Source of the DNA: Phytoseiulus persimilis
Lineage: Eukaryota > Arthropoda > Arachnida > Mesostigmata > Phytoseiidae
Assembly (NCBI GenBank): GCA_037576195.1
Contig: JAQZDE010000075.1
Location: forward strand, 1-64,000
Length of the DNA stretch: 64,000 nt
Direction: 5' to 3'
The notes under the pieces are model-generated. The model worked only from the letters and a program-made list of their open reading frames with translations, was not told where the DNA came from and did no database searches. This document shows, piece after piece, positions 10,330 to 24,600 of the stretch (positions within the stretch are counted from its first letter, which is position 1; each line of letters starts with the position of its first letter). A program made the position numbers and the translations under genes.

Positions 10330-12450
10330 GGTGATTGTTACTGCTTTCCCGAGGAAGTCGTGCGTAGTGTTCGCGGATCTTTGTGGATGATTTTTCGCTT
10401 CGTATACCCAGGCTGAAGCTCCCGACAGTCACTTTGCATCCAACTGCTCATAACGTCTCCCCCATCACGACCTTTCCTTCGGGGTGTGACTCCCCCAAGC
10501 AACACGGCGCCGAGAAAGCGGCTTTTCCGCCGTGAAGAAGACGCTTTGTTGAGACCACCTCGAGGAGGGTGAAAGATCGCGGGCGTCCGCGGGGCCGAGA
10601 GCGGATCGCCTCCCTCGTTGACCCATGTGTGCTTCACTCAATGATCGCTGATTCAATGTGGAATCCCTATAATAAATCGCTCACGCAGTTGCTCTTCTCT
10701 AGAAAAAAGAGCGGTCATGACGAAGAACCAGAGGCCCAACATGTCAGCTTTTCTCTGAGTGGAATGACTTCAAGATTCACCGACGGGACCCCCGTTAATA
10801 GTTCGACGCCCTCAAACAGACTTCCTAACTCCCACTTCGCACAAGTGACTCACAGGCATATCTATCTAGGTTAGGGTAGAGCCCTATTCGCGACTACGTA
10901 TGGTATTGTCGTAAACCAACTCGGCTGGAACGTGGCACGATAAACAGTTGGGTTTTCGAGGGTCAGAATCTGGAGGCGGCTCCTGAGAAGTGGACAGCAG
11001 GGGATCGCTTACTTTGCCGAGGAAAGCACCGCAGACGAACAACTCCCATACGCACGTCCGCGGAGACTTTGCGTTGAAAAGTACGTGTAGGATGGGGAAA
11101 TCCGATAAAACGAAGCTCAGTCTTCAGTGGAGAAACAGGAGTTGCAGCGCGTGCATTGCTCCCCAGGGAAGGTTTCACGTTTGGTCTTGGAAGATGTGGC
11201 GCATTGGAGACTGGGAATCGGCTCGGGGAGCATCTGATGGATTGCGAGAAGATGACTATTGCGATGGAGTTTCCGAATCACAGCGTTTGATTTCAACTGA
11301 ATACCGGGCCGTGTATGGAAAAGGGATGGAAGACCGTCCCAACTCCACAGCGGCGACAACTCCAAGAATCCTAAGAACAATCCCTGAGCGAGCTCTACTC
11401 TCCGTTTGGGCTCTTACTCATGCAGTAGGATCGCGACATCTCTCCCCCGATGGTTCGAATCCTTGAAATTCACGGCCAAGACCCATGTTTCACTGTCTCC
11501 CTGTTGACATGTTGCCATCACAATGTTGTTGAGGTCCTTGAAAGCTCCGGCGTGGGAGTTTCAAAACCCACGGAATGGGCTTGTAGGAGGCGAACTCTTG
11601 GTCAGGAGGGGAACGATGGTTATCGGGGATGTGCGCAACAGTGCGTGACACTCTCCCCTCATCAGTTCACTAGTCTAATATTTTGGCCAAGTTTCCTAGC
11701 AACACTTCAAGCCGGAGGTGCTTGAGATGGATTCGTACGCGAATAAAAGCTCGACACTCCAAGACCCTCCGCACCCGAAACGAAGTGAGTAGCGTCTGAG
11801 TTTGGCCCACACTCATCTCGCTCGATCTCTATTGATGACAGCCCTCAAACTAGACCTCTGACTTAATTGATGGAATTCGCGCGATCAGAGCTGGGACTCT
11901 TTTTGAACGGATAGGATCACTTTCTCTGTTTGATGGAGAACTATAACCAAGGCCCCAAGTCGTCGAGTCCACTCCGGTAGAGAGGCTAAAGCCCGCCTGA
12001 AGCGCCCGCTAGGGTTGGCCGATACCGGGGAACACCGTGATTCCAGTTGACAACAAACAACAACTGTTTCGCTCATCTGACGGAACTCTGCGATATAAGC
12101 CTCATTCCCAAATGGTGGCTTAGTGAACACCTGTGGATATTCTCGTCTAAGAAAATAACTCACTACCAATCATTCCTCTGTGAAGCGGATATTCGCACCC
12201 AAAGGTACATGGTTGCGGGCAGAAGTGCACTTTCAGATATCGAGAGACACTTGAGTGAGAACAGTTGGTCTCTGTTGCGTAGTGGAGCTACGTTCGAGCT
12301 CCGAAAGTGTTGAGACCATGTATAATTTCATTGCTCATCGGTTCGCCGCCGCGTTTTCCCGCCATGAGAAGATATCATCACGAGTTGCTGACTCTTGACT
12401 CGTGCATCGAACCCGATTTTGCTTCCTTCCTATCAACCTGAGCTATCACT
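10330..12450. other. probable intron or 5' region of the TMEM179 gene
   Basis: About 2.1 kb without a recognisable exon. Frames of up to 158 codons (for example 10990-11466 on the plus strand) show no family resemblance and have competing frames on the other strand. A tRNA-like GGTTCGAATCC at about 11453 lacks the rest of a tRNA. Confidence 0.35.
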
Positions 12451-13641
12451 ATGAGACATCCGCGGAAAATTATCAAGTCTCTCCTCCTGCAGATGTCACT
12501 CGGAAACATTCCTCTTCTGGCTCAGGCGACAGTATGTTCCCTCACACTGATGCTTTCGGTGGCAGCCCTGATACCGATGTCCTGGCATGTCAGCAATTTC
12601 AAAGGTAAAGATCGGAAACGAGGGATCTCGAGGGCCAATGAGGGACTACCTTCTGACTCCCCATATTTTCCTTATGAAATTCTCAGGTCACTGCCTGCTG
12701 TACACAAATGGGACCTTCGACAACAATGACGGCCATTTCATCCCGGATTGGGGCTCATCATTCTTCTGTTACTACTCGATCTTCACGAATGTAGCCATTA
12801 TGCTGATGTCAGGCCTACATCTCGTCAAGTACGGCATGATGCACTATAGGAGCCGAGACAGGTGAGGAAACTCGCGGTGTGAGTCAGCAGAACTGGGAAG
12901 CTCCTGATTGTCGACTGGTGAGGGTATGGCATTGAAGCAGGAACTGTAAGGAATCTGATGCTATCAAACTCATGAATTCCAGCAATTTCCTCGGTGCTTT
13001 CTTCGATTGTGTGAACTCGGTGGCTCTCACCACTCTGCTGTTTATATCGTCCGTTATCGTGTCGGACGGCTTCCGTACTTGGTGCACGGCGATCGAACAA
13101 CGTTTCCCCGGGTAAGTGGGTCTTTAATCCATCGTTGAGGTCGAACCACATGATAGGGAGTCGAGACGTGGCCGATACTTTTCACTCACTCTTACACTCA
13201 CGGGGAACAGCTGCGAGGAAGCAAGCGTTACTGAAATCGACCCCGGAGATGGCATCGACACCGTCGGTTTCTACGTCATGATGGGCGCCATCCAGTTTGC
13301 CCAATGGACATGTTGGGTTTGCTGGATTCTCCAAAGCGTCCTTTCGATCCGTAAACTGTGCATTTACCACGAGAGAGAGAACATCATAGTATCCATGGCC
13401 CGGGAACGGCAGAATCTCAACGCTTCTCAGGTGAGATCTGCCTCCGCTTCTGAATCGTTCATATCCATGGCATCGTGAAATGAATCATCGAGAAGTGCGA
13501 TCAATGACGCACTGACACTCCTCCTGTCATCTCCTCCTCTTTGTGTTCCAGAAGGATTACTCCTTGCTGCTGCAGAGCAATTCCCAAGAAATTGCCAACG
13601 ATGATGGGGGACGCTCTGATACCGTACCAATTTTGTCTTAG
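12451..13641 (+). CDS. TMEM179: TMEM179-family four-pass membrane protein
   Basis: Five exons: 12451-12604, 12687-12861, 12983-13111, 13211-13430 and 13552-13641. All junctions keep frame, giving 255 residues. Features shared with TMEM179 are the luminal CLLYTNGTF segment after the first membrane span, the second-span block GAFFDCVNSVALTTLLFIS, the motif VSDGFRTWCTAIE followed by Cys-Glu-Glu, and the final span with WTCWVCWILQSVLSIRK. Four hydrophobic segments are visible, near residues 17-38, 75-105, 112-135 and 170-195. The N-terminus is basic (MRHPRKIIK). TMEM179 has no established biochemical function; vertebrate members are expressed mainly in neurons. The chosen ATG is the first in the frame before the first membrane span. 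A possible AATAAA lies at 14357-14362. Confidence 0.92.
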
Positions 13642-15520
13642 TTCTGCCCCTCCAAGCAGGAAGACATTGGACAACTATACCGGGGCCCTCTCAAGTCAAC
13701 TGGGAGGCATCAAGGAGAGAAGGGAAGCTTCATTACGGCGTACTGAACTTTAGCTTCTAATTCAGACGCACCTCCCTTGAGGCGCAAAAGAGGTAGAGGA
13801 GCCACCGAGTCAACCCGGGCCAGCAGGAGTCATGAACCCAGCCTTGCCCGAGCTGCGCAAACTGTGATTGATCGAGTCCTGGGGCGTTTCCAGCCGGGAG
13901 TCACTATCTAGAGCTTCGCAAGTGCAATACATCATACGATTGAGAAATGTATATGGAAGAAATTGATTTCCACATCCCTAAACCAAATATCAGCTCTTCA
14001 GTCCTGGATCACAGCTTTGGAACAACGATAGGTCGAGATGATCGGGAGGAAGGTGAAAAGTCCGTTGGAGAAGTCACAGAGGATGACACCACTTCGTCCA
14101 CGCCGATTATCTCCTGCTTTCCGTCTTACCTGAAATTTATGTCTCCATAGATATCGGCAAAAATGAGGGAGCAGCATACTTGGAAATAATTTGAGTTTGT
14201 GTTCACAAGGACTTGCTCTGGACTCAAACATTAGGCTTCAAACTTATCCTTGGCCACCGCATGCATTGATCGAAAGGGACTTCCAAGTCAGAGTCGCCTC
14301 ACGAAACCTGAAAGCTTCCAATTGCTCTCTGTTTAGTGGAATGCCGACGCGATCACAATAAATGTACCCTTCGAAATCTATAAACGGTCCTGATTCCGCT
14401 CAATCCTGCTCTGCGTGTTTTCGAGACAGATATTGTCGCGAATGGTCCGCAACTACATTCAAACAACCCGTTCGTTGTTAGGTGCGCAAACCGTGCCCAT
14501 CTGTCCTCCGAGGCAATCTGTGCACTCATTGCACCTGTCGAGACCATTTGGTATCCACAAGGTTTGACTTCGTCGAACGAGAGTTTCTGATGGTTTTACT
14601 CGAGTCCCAGCCCCCGTCTTGGCTGTCGGGGAGGCGGAGCTCTGGCACGTCGGCGGCGCACCGTAGAAAAGTGAGGGGTGATCATTCTTCGAAGGCTATA
14701 ACCCGTTTCTCGGGACTATCCAGCTAAAGTCATGTGGAAGCTTCTCCAGTAAACCGCCTGGGCTGAACTCACCTCCGAAGAAAACAACGGGACTCTGCTC
14801 GATTCGGGTCCGCATTCCTTTTAATTCAAATTTCCGACTCGTTCGAGGGTACATATACAAAACAACCGATGACCAAATAAGTTGTTTCCTGAAGGATTGA
14901 ATCGAATCGTAACCTTCGAGCAATCAATGAAGACTTCCGTGCGGAGATGGTATCGTCTCCGTGACGGTGAGAGTAGATTTTCTCAGCAAATATAAGTGCG
15001 AAATAGATCAACATTTCAGATTTGGCAAAACATCCCATCATTCAGCCCTGGAGGAGAGCTGTCAGCAAATCCCGGTCACGAATCCACATCGATTCGAACG
15101 GAGTTGACTGAGTATTGCGAAGAGACGGAGAGTTCGCAGATGTCAGGTGTACTACTGGGACAACGTTCGTTCCCGGCTTCGCTTTCCGTGCCATATGCCC
15201 CGTCAATAATTCATCCGGAGACTAGATTCCCATCGATGGAATTCAGTTGCAAGTCTGGGACAGATAATCGCCGCTACCTAATCACGTTTAACTCAAACAA
15301 AAGATTCCTCAATATACTCCATTCCTCATTCAACATCCAGTCGTCCAGCTACATTCACAGGCGGGGCTTAAACTTCGGCTGCGAGAATCTTCGGGGAGTC
15401 TCGCTGATTTCTCAGGCTATGCCGACCCCGAGCAAAACTTCTAGGAGGCCTGAGGCAAGCGTTCGAGCTCGGAATCAGTCGTACCATCAGGCTATAATAC
15501 AGCGCAATATCCCAACGTAT
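13642..15520. other. spacer between TMEM179 and nicalin 3' ends
   Basis: The two genes converge here. A plus-strand AATAAA at 14357-14362 could end the TMEM179 transcript. The rest shows no recognised exon. A 196-codon plus-strand frame (14996-15586) runs antisense into the nicalin last exon but starts at GTG and has no family resemblance. Confidence 0.4.
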
Positions 15521-17985
15521 CTAATCAACTTTCTTCGTCTTTTTCGGGGTCAACGCCCTCACGACGAAATTAAATTTGTCAACTAAAATATAAACGACTG
15601 CAAGATAAACAACGATGATGAGCAGCAGCAGGAGGTCGAACAAGACAGGTTTCACCTGAAAAGCGAAGTCGCTCAAATTTCCGTCGATCGGACGACCGAG
15701 GTAGGGCTAACGAATTCTTGACGAGTTGACTAGGGAATCGACGACGTACCTCACTAATTTGTAGCGTCGCCGTGGTTTGATCGTACAGAACGAATTCCGG
15801 TTCACGACGATCCGGCTCGAAAGTGGATGTTTTGAGCTGGCTCTGTTTCGGTAAGAAGCGAGACATCCATTTCTCGAGAGTCGGAATCAACGGGTTTGTT
15901 TTCTCCAGGAGAACCTGGGTCGCTCTGGGTTGACTCGTGACGTAATCGATGACGGCCTGAAATTTTACAGTTCGTAGCGGAAAGGAGGAGACCAGGCGTT
16001 TCGTGAAGACTGGACAATCACAGTCGGGAGGGGTTTACCTGAATGTGCTCACGAGAAACCGCCAACTGCTCTTGAAGTAACTCATCCGTTACCGTCAACG
16101 GCCTGTTGTACAGGAAAGCCAAAAGACTAACGGCGATTTGGCGGATGTTCTCTTCGAGCGCCACGATATCGATGCGTTGATCGAACAACGACATTCTGTA
16201 AGCACATGTCGAGTATCAATCGAGGATCATCCCAACGAGTGGAGCTGTGAATCTTCGGGATCGAATAGCCCTTAATCGAGCAGAAATAATGCTCATCGAC
16301 TTACCGGCTACGTGCGTTGTGCGTGTCTAGAGCTGACAATGTGAAAGCCGGGAGTTTGCCCAAGGAGAAGCGCTCATGTTCCCAAACTCGCATTTCGTCA
16401 GCCAAGTTTATCTTCTTGTGAATCATCGGAACATCACCCGTCGCATTCAAGAGGTTGAAGAACTTCCGCATGGCGTGGTCTGACCTGGGGGGCTTCGAGA
16501 CGTGAGCGACGAGCCCTCGTTTCGAGCCAATCGACTCCAAACAGATCGTGAAAAGCGAGTTGGCGATCAGATCGTCGGAATTGGCACTCTCGACGGCGTC
16601 CTCGATCAGTTTCTTCGTTCCCTGATAGTTCAACTTCCCCCCAGCACTGAGAACGAATATCAGGTTCGCCCTGGGATGTAGCTTATTGGCGTTGAATAGG
16701 CGAGACATGATTCTCATGAGTTCCAGCACCCCTGCGACTCCGGATCCGTTCGAATCGGCCCCGACAGCCAAGTCCGCTGCTGCCGCAAATGCGTCGTAAT
16801 GGGCGACCACTGCTACTGTTGGCAGCTGCTCTTCGAGTCCAAAGCCCGGGTAGATACCCAAAAACGTCGGCAAACGCGGTGTTCGAATCTGAGGAGGAGG
16901 AGAGAGTTGAGCTCCGACCCATTCTAACCGCCCGGAGGCTGCCGCCGGCGAAACGAGGGAGACATGATATGGAGTGAAGAACGAAGGTTGAGTTGCTTAC
17001 AACTTGGGGTGCAGGCGCCGTGATCGTCAGCTGGGTTAGCGTGCCTGCCCAGAGCCTCCCGAGGTCGAACGCTCCAGAATTCGGTCGATTAGCCCTCGCG
17101 AATGCTCTCTGAATCTCTGGGCAGTCTTTGACGATGTAAATCGAGGTCGAGAGAGTTTCCTGCAATGACATGAAGGGGATTCAGCGAATGTTCTGTTCGC
17201 TCATGAAGTCAGGCGATGGTCTTGCCGGAAAATTGAGAAAAAAAAAATAATCTGAGAACCACCACTTGCCTCGAAGAGGGCAAGTTCATGCGCCATATGT
17301 TCTTCGTTCGGAGGGAGCTCGGGGTCGCCTGGCGGAAGGACTAGTATCACCCCGAAAACACCTTTCGCCACCGCTTCTCGAATGAAAGGAATCTCGGACC
17401 ACTTCAGTAGTGCGACCATGCCGGCTCCACTTCGGAGCTCAGATAGCGCGGACCATGTGACGGCTTCACCGTTGAGCGAGTAAGCTTTGCTACCCCTAGA
17501 ATCGAAGTTTTTTAGTTCAAGGCAACTGCAATTCGAACGAGTGCGCCGGATCGATACATCACACCGGCTCCGACCCATTAGGATTCTTGAACGAACACGG
17601 CGCACTCAAGCTCCGTACAGGGAACCGCGCAGTCCCAGAAGGGACGCAGGAAGATGTAATATCCTCTAGCGTCTGAGGTCCTCTTGGAACGGATTCCACG
17701 CGAAGGACATACTAGCGTAGAGACATCGTGCGCTCTCCGAGAGAGAGAGAGTGACGCACTCGAGCTGAGCTTTTTACAGATTCGTGAACGATGCCATTCG
17801 GAAGAGGAGAGCCGTATAAATCCAGTAGGGAAGTACAACTTCCGAATCATCGAACTTCCTCCTCTCTTTTCTTACCTGGTGATCCCTAATAGTTCGAAGT
17901 GCTGCATTCTATAAGCTGGAAGTTCGACGATTGCGTGAACGGAGAGCGCTAACCACGCGATCATGCACAGGTCGAGGAGCCCCAT
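15521..17985 (-). CDS. NCLN: nicalin, ER membrane protein of the nicalin-NOMO-TMEM147 complex
   Basis: Seven exons: 17876-17985, 17270-17495, 17001-17159, 16305-16888, 16039-16195, 15750-15956 and 15521-15655. Every phase agrees (525 residues; the human protein is about 563). The start MGLLDLCMIAWLALSVHA is a signal peptide, followed by YRMQHFELLG as in the family. The aminopeptidase-like luminal domain has AHYDAF near residue 178 and ADSNGSG; zinc-ligand residues are not conserved in nicalins. Later blocks are GGKLNYQGTKK, VSKPPRSD, INLADEMRVWEHERF and LPAFTLS. The last exon gives one C-terminal membrane helix and a Lys-rich tail ending KKTKKVD. Nicalin works with NOMO and TMEM147 at the translocon on multipass protein insertion. 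Intron 2 has a GC donor (GAG then GCAAGT). The gene is head to head with the Arf-GEF. Confidence 0.96.
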
Positions 17986-18644
17986 TCCAAACGCTGGCGT
18001 CGCGTCGCGGGAAACCACCGTGGGAATCACGAAAGATTTTTGCACGTTTCCTTGTTTGAGGAAGTCAATCAGTCACTTGCCGGAGAGTTCCGTGAGGGAT
18101 CCGTTCGGGGACACGAATGCCGGCGATGTGTCTCATTCATTACAACCCCAGACACAAGCCAGTCCTGCTTTTCCCCTCTCTCGATCTCTCTCGGAGGAGT
18201 TTCTCCCGCGAACCGTTCATTCAATTCGACACGTTCGACTCCCATTCCGAGCATGGACCGCCAATGACAAGAAGTCATTTCGGTCATTTTGACTGGAGCA
18301 TGAAATCCGCCTCACGCTTCGGTCCCTGAAAATCATGGAGCTGGATACATCCTGGGAACTTTCTGTATCCAACTTCATGTTTTGTCTTAATAGTCCTAGA
18401 AATCACCTGGAACCCGTATGTGTCCCGCAAATGCTCCCTTCGATGGTAAATCGCCGCTGCTGATGGTGATGATGATCCCTGGTCGTAAACGAGAGGGAAA
18501 GAGACAGCGAGCTGGATGAGAGATGTTCGAATAGAAACACGGACGACGACGGCTGCGGTGTGACGTGGATGTGTTTGAGAACTCTATGCCGCAGCACAAA
18601 AACAAGAATTATTCGACAGAAGCGGCTTACTGAAGGGGGCCGCA
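17986..18644. promoter_or_regulatory. head-to-head promoter region of nicalin and the Arf-GEF
   Basis: A 659-bp spacer between the nicalin ATG (leftward) and the Arf-GEF ATG (rightward). No TATA box is evident. A compact bidirectional promoter is likely because both start codons face this segment. Confidence 0.45.
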
Positions 18645-21600
18645 ATGACTTCGGCCGGAGAGTCATGGCAGCCCTTCGTTAGAAGAGCACTCGAAAGGCT
18701 GCTAGCCGAAAAAGATTCCAAAAAGTGCACTCAGCTCCGACAGGCAAGTGTCAACGCAGGTTTTCTGAGTAGAAGGGCATCAGCTTGTTCGCGAGATTCT
18801 CATCCTGTAGGCATTGGATAGCAGATTCTTGGATTATTAGCTACGATTCCGGCTCATTCTGAAACGTCGCTCGATAGCAGCATACGTTGGGAATTTCACC
18901 TCGACTCAAAGTGACATTCCGCTCGGTGGAAAAGTTCAAAACGGCCAGGAAAGCCCCTCTCGTATCGGTTGCCGATGCTAGCGACTGCCCTGACCAGAAC
19001 CTCCAGAAGTCCAGTGTTACAGTCAACTTGGGAAAAGAATGAGCGCTCAATATGGTCCGACCGCTCGCGTCCGCGCTCGACCAGAGTTCATCAGCTGACG
19101 ATGTGCTCGAGTAGCCAGCTGATGGTTCTGTATGCTTCTACCCGAGTCCAGGCTGCTTTCAAATCAGTCTCGAGGCTGCAAACCTTCCCTGAGATTTTGA
19201 GGTGGAGTTCTCCAGAATCGTGGTCAATCGAGCGGTAGTTTTCGATTGCTTCCGTCACCCTTATTTGGTCGCACGTGATTTTGTGTCATTGGGCGGGAAT
19301 GACAGTGATACAACATCGTAGGAGTGTGCTGTTCCACGGGAGCCCTGGAATCACTTCTCAGACTTCTTCCCCGCGGGCTCGATCGGGGCATTACCTTACC
19401 GACCCTGTCTAGGGTCAGAACAATCAGATTCCGGCTCGTATGCGAACTCTTGATCGGTGTATTCAGTTTCGCGGACAGCCAACGGGAACTTTCTGCCGCG
19501 GACGTCCTTAGGTGCGGCTTGGTGGAATGCTGTTGGTTGGGACGAAGCGCCGAGTCCAAGCAGGGAACGGTTTCATGAGAGCGTCGGCTCCATTCGACGT
19601 TTAGCGTACAGGTAGCTCCCGGACGGATTCGAAAAGCGTCAGAGTACAGCTGTGACCAGAAGCTGGCCAGGAGCAGCAGATACGGCGTCCCAATCCATGT
19701 ATTCATGTCATAGAAGTGTAGCTATCGCGGCCCTCAGCTTCCCCTCTATCGGAGCTTTTGGGTGAACATTCCATCTGATAAGTTACACAATGAGAGCGCC
19801 ATTGCAGCGCGCCGTCACGAGAGCGAGGAGAACCAACGCTCAAATATGGCTCGAATGTGAGAGATCCTAGAGGAACTCGGACTCGAGCAAGTTTATTCGC
19901 ATTTCAGCTATGTCAGGAGTCGCTGAAAGATCTCCCCCCGTCGGACCTGGAGCAACCAGGGGGACGAGGTGCTCTACCTGGTCCCTGCGAGGCACAGGAG
20001 ACCAACGCTGCCCACATCTTCATGGCGCCCTTCGAATTGGCCTGTCAAAGCAAATCTCCAAGGTATACTGCTTGTTAGGAAGGGCATCGCTTCAGCGAAC
20101 GTCGTAATGACCCTTGTCAGTGGATCGTGCGTGTCTCGACACGTCGCATTGTGAGAAACTAAGTCCGTTCTCTCTCTTCTGACAGACTCACGGTGATCGC
20201 ATTAGACTGCGTGCAGAAGCTAGTGGCCTATGGGTATTTACTGTCAGGACAAGATCGTATAGTAGAGGTTATCTGCGGCTGCTTCTTGGGCCCCCAGACA
20301 GATGAAAGGGTTCAGCTGCAAATTCTCAAAGCCCTGCTCACCCTTCTCACCTGTGCTTGTTGTGAGGTAGGACCCGATCGTCGTTGTCCGTTCATGTGTT
20401 CCCAAAGAACTCTTCCTGTTTCGGGACTGTCACGGGCAATGTTTTTCCTCCAGGTACATGAAGGAGCCGTTCTCCAAGCCGTACGAACCGCCTATAACAT
20501 TCATCTGGCATCGCGCAACCTCGTCAACCAGACCACCTCGATCGCGACGTTGACGCAGATGCTGTCAGCCATTTTTCTCCGGATGGAGCGAGCGCCCCAG
20601 GAAGACGAAGTTGTTGTCGCTACGATCCTGCAGGAGATCGTCAGTCAGGTGATTCCCCCGAGAGGATTCATTTCGGAGCGCGAGATTCTTGCATTCATCG
20701 ATTGCCATTTGTGATTCCATCTATGCAGGTGGCGAAAGACGGCGAAAATTCGACGACGTCACATTTCGCTCACATAACGCACAAGGATGCTTTTCTTGTG
20801 TTCCGGTCTCTGTGCAAGCTGTCGATGAAGGCACTTCCTCATGAAGGAGCTACAAGTAGTCAGACGTTAGATCCGAAGTCCCACGAGATGCGGTCGAAGG
20901 TGAGTGGGAGTCGATCGTTGCCCCTGGATGAGGAGATGGCGCCTCGCCTCTTCTTCAATCAACTCTCGATTCCTTGCAGATCCTATCATTGCAACTACTC
21001 TTGACTGTAATCCAGAATGCTGGTCCTGTGTTTCGAACGAACCCTGTGTTCATCAACGCCATCAAGCAGTACCTCTGTGTCGCACTTTCGAAGAACGGTG
21101 TTTCACCTGTTCCCGAAGTATTCCAGATTTCGGCAAGTGGCTCCGCAAATTCCCCCCGTCATGAGCTCCGGCCGGTCACGAGTCGGGGGGTCGCCCGATT
21201 TTTGGATTCGTTTGACCGAGCTGCCCGTTACAGGTCACGATCTTCTTGGCGCTGCTGGACAAGTTCAAGACCCACCTGAAAATGCAGGTTGAGGTTTTCT
21301 TCAGAGAAATACTGCTCGGCATTCTGGAAAGCCAATCGGCTTCGTTTAGTCACAAATGGAACGTGGTGCAGGTGTTGACGAGACTGTGCGCCGATCCCCA
21401 GTCTATTGTAGATATTTACGTCAACTACGACTGCGACCTCAAAGCAGCCAACATCTTTGAAAGGTAGACGGGGAAGCGCTTGTCATTCTGTGTAGTTTCT
21501 CTCGATCGAGATGCGAGCGAAGCCTGATGGTCACCTCCTCGACAACGTCCAGCCTTCCGTGCACGCTCACTCATTCGAGAATTTGAATTGCAGATTGGTT

Positions 21601-24600
21601 GAAGATCTCTCCCGATTGGCGCAGACCGGCATCGAAGGCCACGAGAAAAACATGCGGCTGAAGTCCCTGGAGTGTTTAGTGTCCATTCTAAAGTGCATTG
21701 TTGACTGGGGCCAACCGCGACTCGAGGAAACTCCCGAAGAAGAGGGCGCTCCGCGGATCAAGGACAGCGATCCGAACTCCGCAGAACAACTGCAGGCGCT
21801 CAAGCAACAAAAAGAAATAATCGAACAGGGAATCGAGCTTTTCAACCGGAAACCCAAGCGAGGTCTCCAGTACCTACAAGAGCAAAAAATCATCGGCGAC
21901 ACCCCCGAGGAGATCGCGCGGTTCTTCCACACCGAAACGCGGCTTGACAAAGTTCAGGTCGGAGAGGTCCTCGGCGACCCCGACACCAGCGTCATGTGCG
22001 CATACATCGATCAGATGGACTTCTGTCAGAAGGGAATCGTCGCCGCCGTGAGACACTTCTTGGAAGGCTTCCGGATTCCGGGCGAATCTCAGAAAATCGA
22101 TCGATTGATGCAGAAATTCGCGTCTCGCTATTTTGAAAACAATCCCGGAGGGGTTTTCGCCTCCGCTGACACCGCGTACGTGTTGGCGTTTTCGATCATA
22201 ATGCTGACCACCGATCTCCACAACCCACAGATCAAGAACAAAATGACTAAGGAGGAATTCATCAAAAACCAAAGGGGCATAAACGATTCGGCCGACCTCC
22301 CCGCGGATTATCTCTCGAAGATCTACGACGAGATCGCCGAGAACGAAATCAAGATGAAACCTTCGGCGTCAACGGGCAGGCGGCTGGTGTTGAACATGCA
22401 GCTGGAGCAGATCGCATCCACTGCGAACGCCTTGATGGAGTCCGTGTCTCACGTGAACGCGGAGTTCCAGTGCGCTAGCCAGGTCGAACACGTCGTTCCC
22501 ATGTTCCGTTTGGCCTGGACCCCGTTCCTCGCTGCGTTTTCGGTCGGCCTGCAAGACTGCGATGATCATGAAGTTGCCACGCTGTGCCTCGAAGGAATCC
22601 GGCTCGCGATTCGGATAGCGTGCATCTTCCGCCTGGAGTTGGAGCGGGACGCGTACGTGCAGGCGTTGGTCCGCTTCACGCTGCTCACGGCGGAGGGCGG
22701 AGCCTCCGACATGAAAGAGAAGAACGTCAACACCATCAGGACGTTGATTGCCGTCGCCCAGCACGACGGAAACTTCCTCGGTCCCAGTTGGCTCGAGATT
22801 CTGCGATGCGTGTCCCACCTAGAAATGACTGAGCTGTTCGGTTCGCTGAAAAAACAGCAACAGAACGGCCAGCAAGTTGCTGAAGCACAGCAACAGGGTT
22901 TAGTGGTTGCTGTTGATCGGATCTTCACCAATTCTGCGAACCTTGATGGTAATGCAATCATCGACTTCGTCAAAGCGTTGTGCCAAGTTTGCATGGGAGA
23001 ACTGAGCCATAACCGTCTATTTTCTATGCACAAGATAGTCGAGATTTCGTACTACAATATGGCGCGCATCCGTTTGCAATGGTCCCGGATCTGGGAAGTG
23101 CTGGGGAACCACTTCAACACTGTCGGCACCTACCCCGACGAACATATCGCCTACACTTCGATCGACTCGCTGCGTCAGTTGTCATTCAAGTTCTTGGAGA
23201 AGGGCGAATTCGCCAACTTCCGCTTCCAGAAAGAGTTCTTACGGCCGTTCGAGTACATCATGAAGAACGCAACTTCGCGGAATATCAAAGAACTGGTCGT
23301 GCACTGCATCGCATCGATGGTGCACGCGCACTGTTCGAGCATCCGATCTGGTTGGACAAACGTGTTCTCGGTGTTCCATCTCGCAGCTTCTGAGAAGGAC
23401 GAAACGCTGGTGGACACTGCTTTCCAGACGACGCTTCGAATCATCACTCATGTCTACGAAACCCAGTTCCCCCACCTGGTCGACTCATTCCAAGACGCCA
23501 TAAAGTGTCTTTCGGAGTTCGCCTGCAACACTCACTTTCCGGACACTTCAATGGAGGCCATCCGACTGATCAGGCACTGCGCCAAGTACGTAGCGGAACA
23601 CGCCGATTTGTTCCGCGAGGTCAGCGCTGGTGACTCCGCCGGCGCCGAGGGAATGAACTCGGGCAGCCCTGAAGACCGGCTCTGGGTCCGGGGCTGGATC
23701 CCGATTCTCTTCGAGCTGTCGTGCATCGTGTCTCGCTGCAAACTCGACGTGCGCACCCGAGCGCTGACTGTCCTCTTCGAGATCGTCAAGAGCTACGGCT
23801 CGCTGTTCGCGCGCAATTGGTGGAACGATTTATTCCGGCTTATTCTGCGCATCTTCGACAACATGATCATGAAGCTACCGGAAAGCGGCCCAGAAAAGTC
23901 AGAATGGATGACCACCACCTGCAACCATGCGTTGTACGCCACCATCGACGTATTCTCTCAGTACTACAGCGTCCTCTCTGAGATCCTACTGGACGAACTG
24001 TACAAGCTTCTGCTCCAGTGCGTGCGGCAGGACAATAAGCAGCTCGCGAAGAGTGGGACAAACTGCCTCGAGAACTGGGTGGTCGCCAACGGCGACAAGT
24101 TCAGCGACGAGATCTGGATCAAAACCTGCCAGTGCATCGTCGAAATGTTCGAAAACACTGCGCCGCGAGAACTGCTCACTTGGAAGGAGGGTAAGTCTCG
24201 CTGTTGTTGATTTTTTCGCGGCAGCTTCGCAGCGTCCATCTCGACGTCGCCCCGAGGACGCTCCAGTCGGTCAAAGCACGTGGCGTAGATACTGAGAGCA
24301 GGAATCTTCCAGGGAACGAGAAGTTGTTCCCCCTACTGCGTATCCAGTGCACTGTTCAAATGGAAGTCATACAGACCGTGGACAATGTCGTGTTCTTCCC
24401 GGCGACCTCCAAGAAAGAAGAAGCTGAGCTCATGCAGGGTATCGTTAGGGACGGCGATCACGCCGATCTCGAGCGCGATCACGGCATGTTCAAGTAAGTC
24501 ATTGGATGATCGCTGACTTCCAATGAGCTTCGTTGGAAGGCAGCAGGATATTCTCGCAGGAGTCGATGGAGCCCAGTCCGACGTGGCGCTCATTGTCCAC

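Noticed and set aside
11440..11475. tRNA-like B-box word GGTTCGAATCC
   Set aside because: No matching acceptor stem, A box or anticodon arm in the 80 bases around it.
14996..15586. 196-codon plus-strand frame antisense to the nicalin 3' end
   Set aside because: Starts at GTG, no family resemblance, and its end overlaps the well-supported nicalin last exon.
22584..23393. Several open frames on both strands inside the Arf-GEF large exon
   Set aside because: Shadows of the 2.6-kb coding exon, whose frame carries the Sec7 and HDS motifs.
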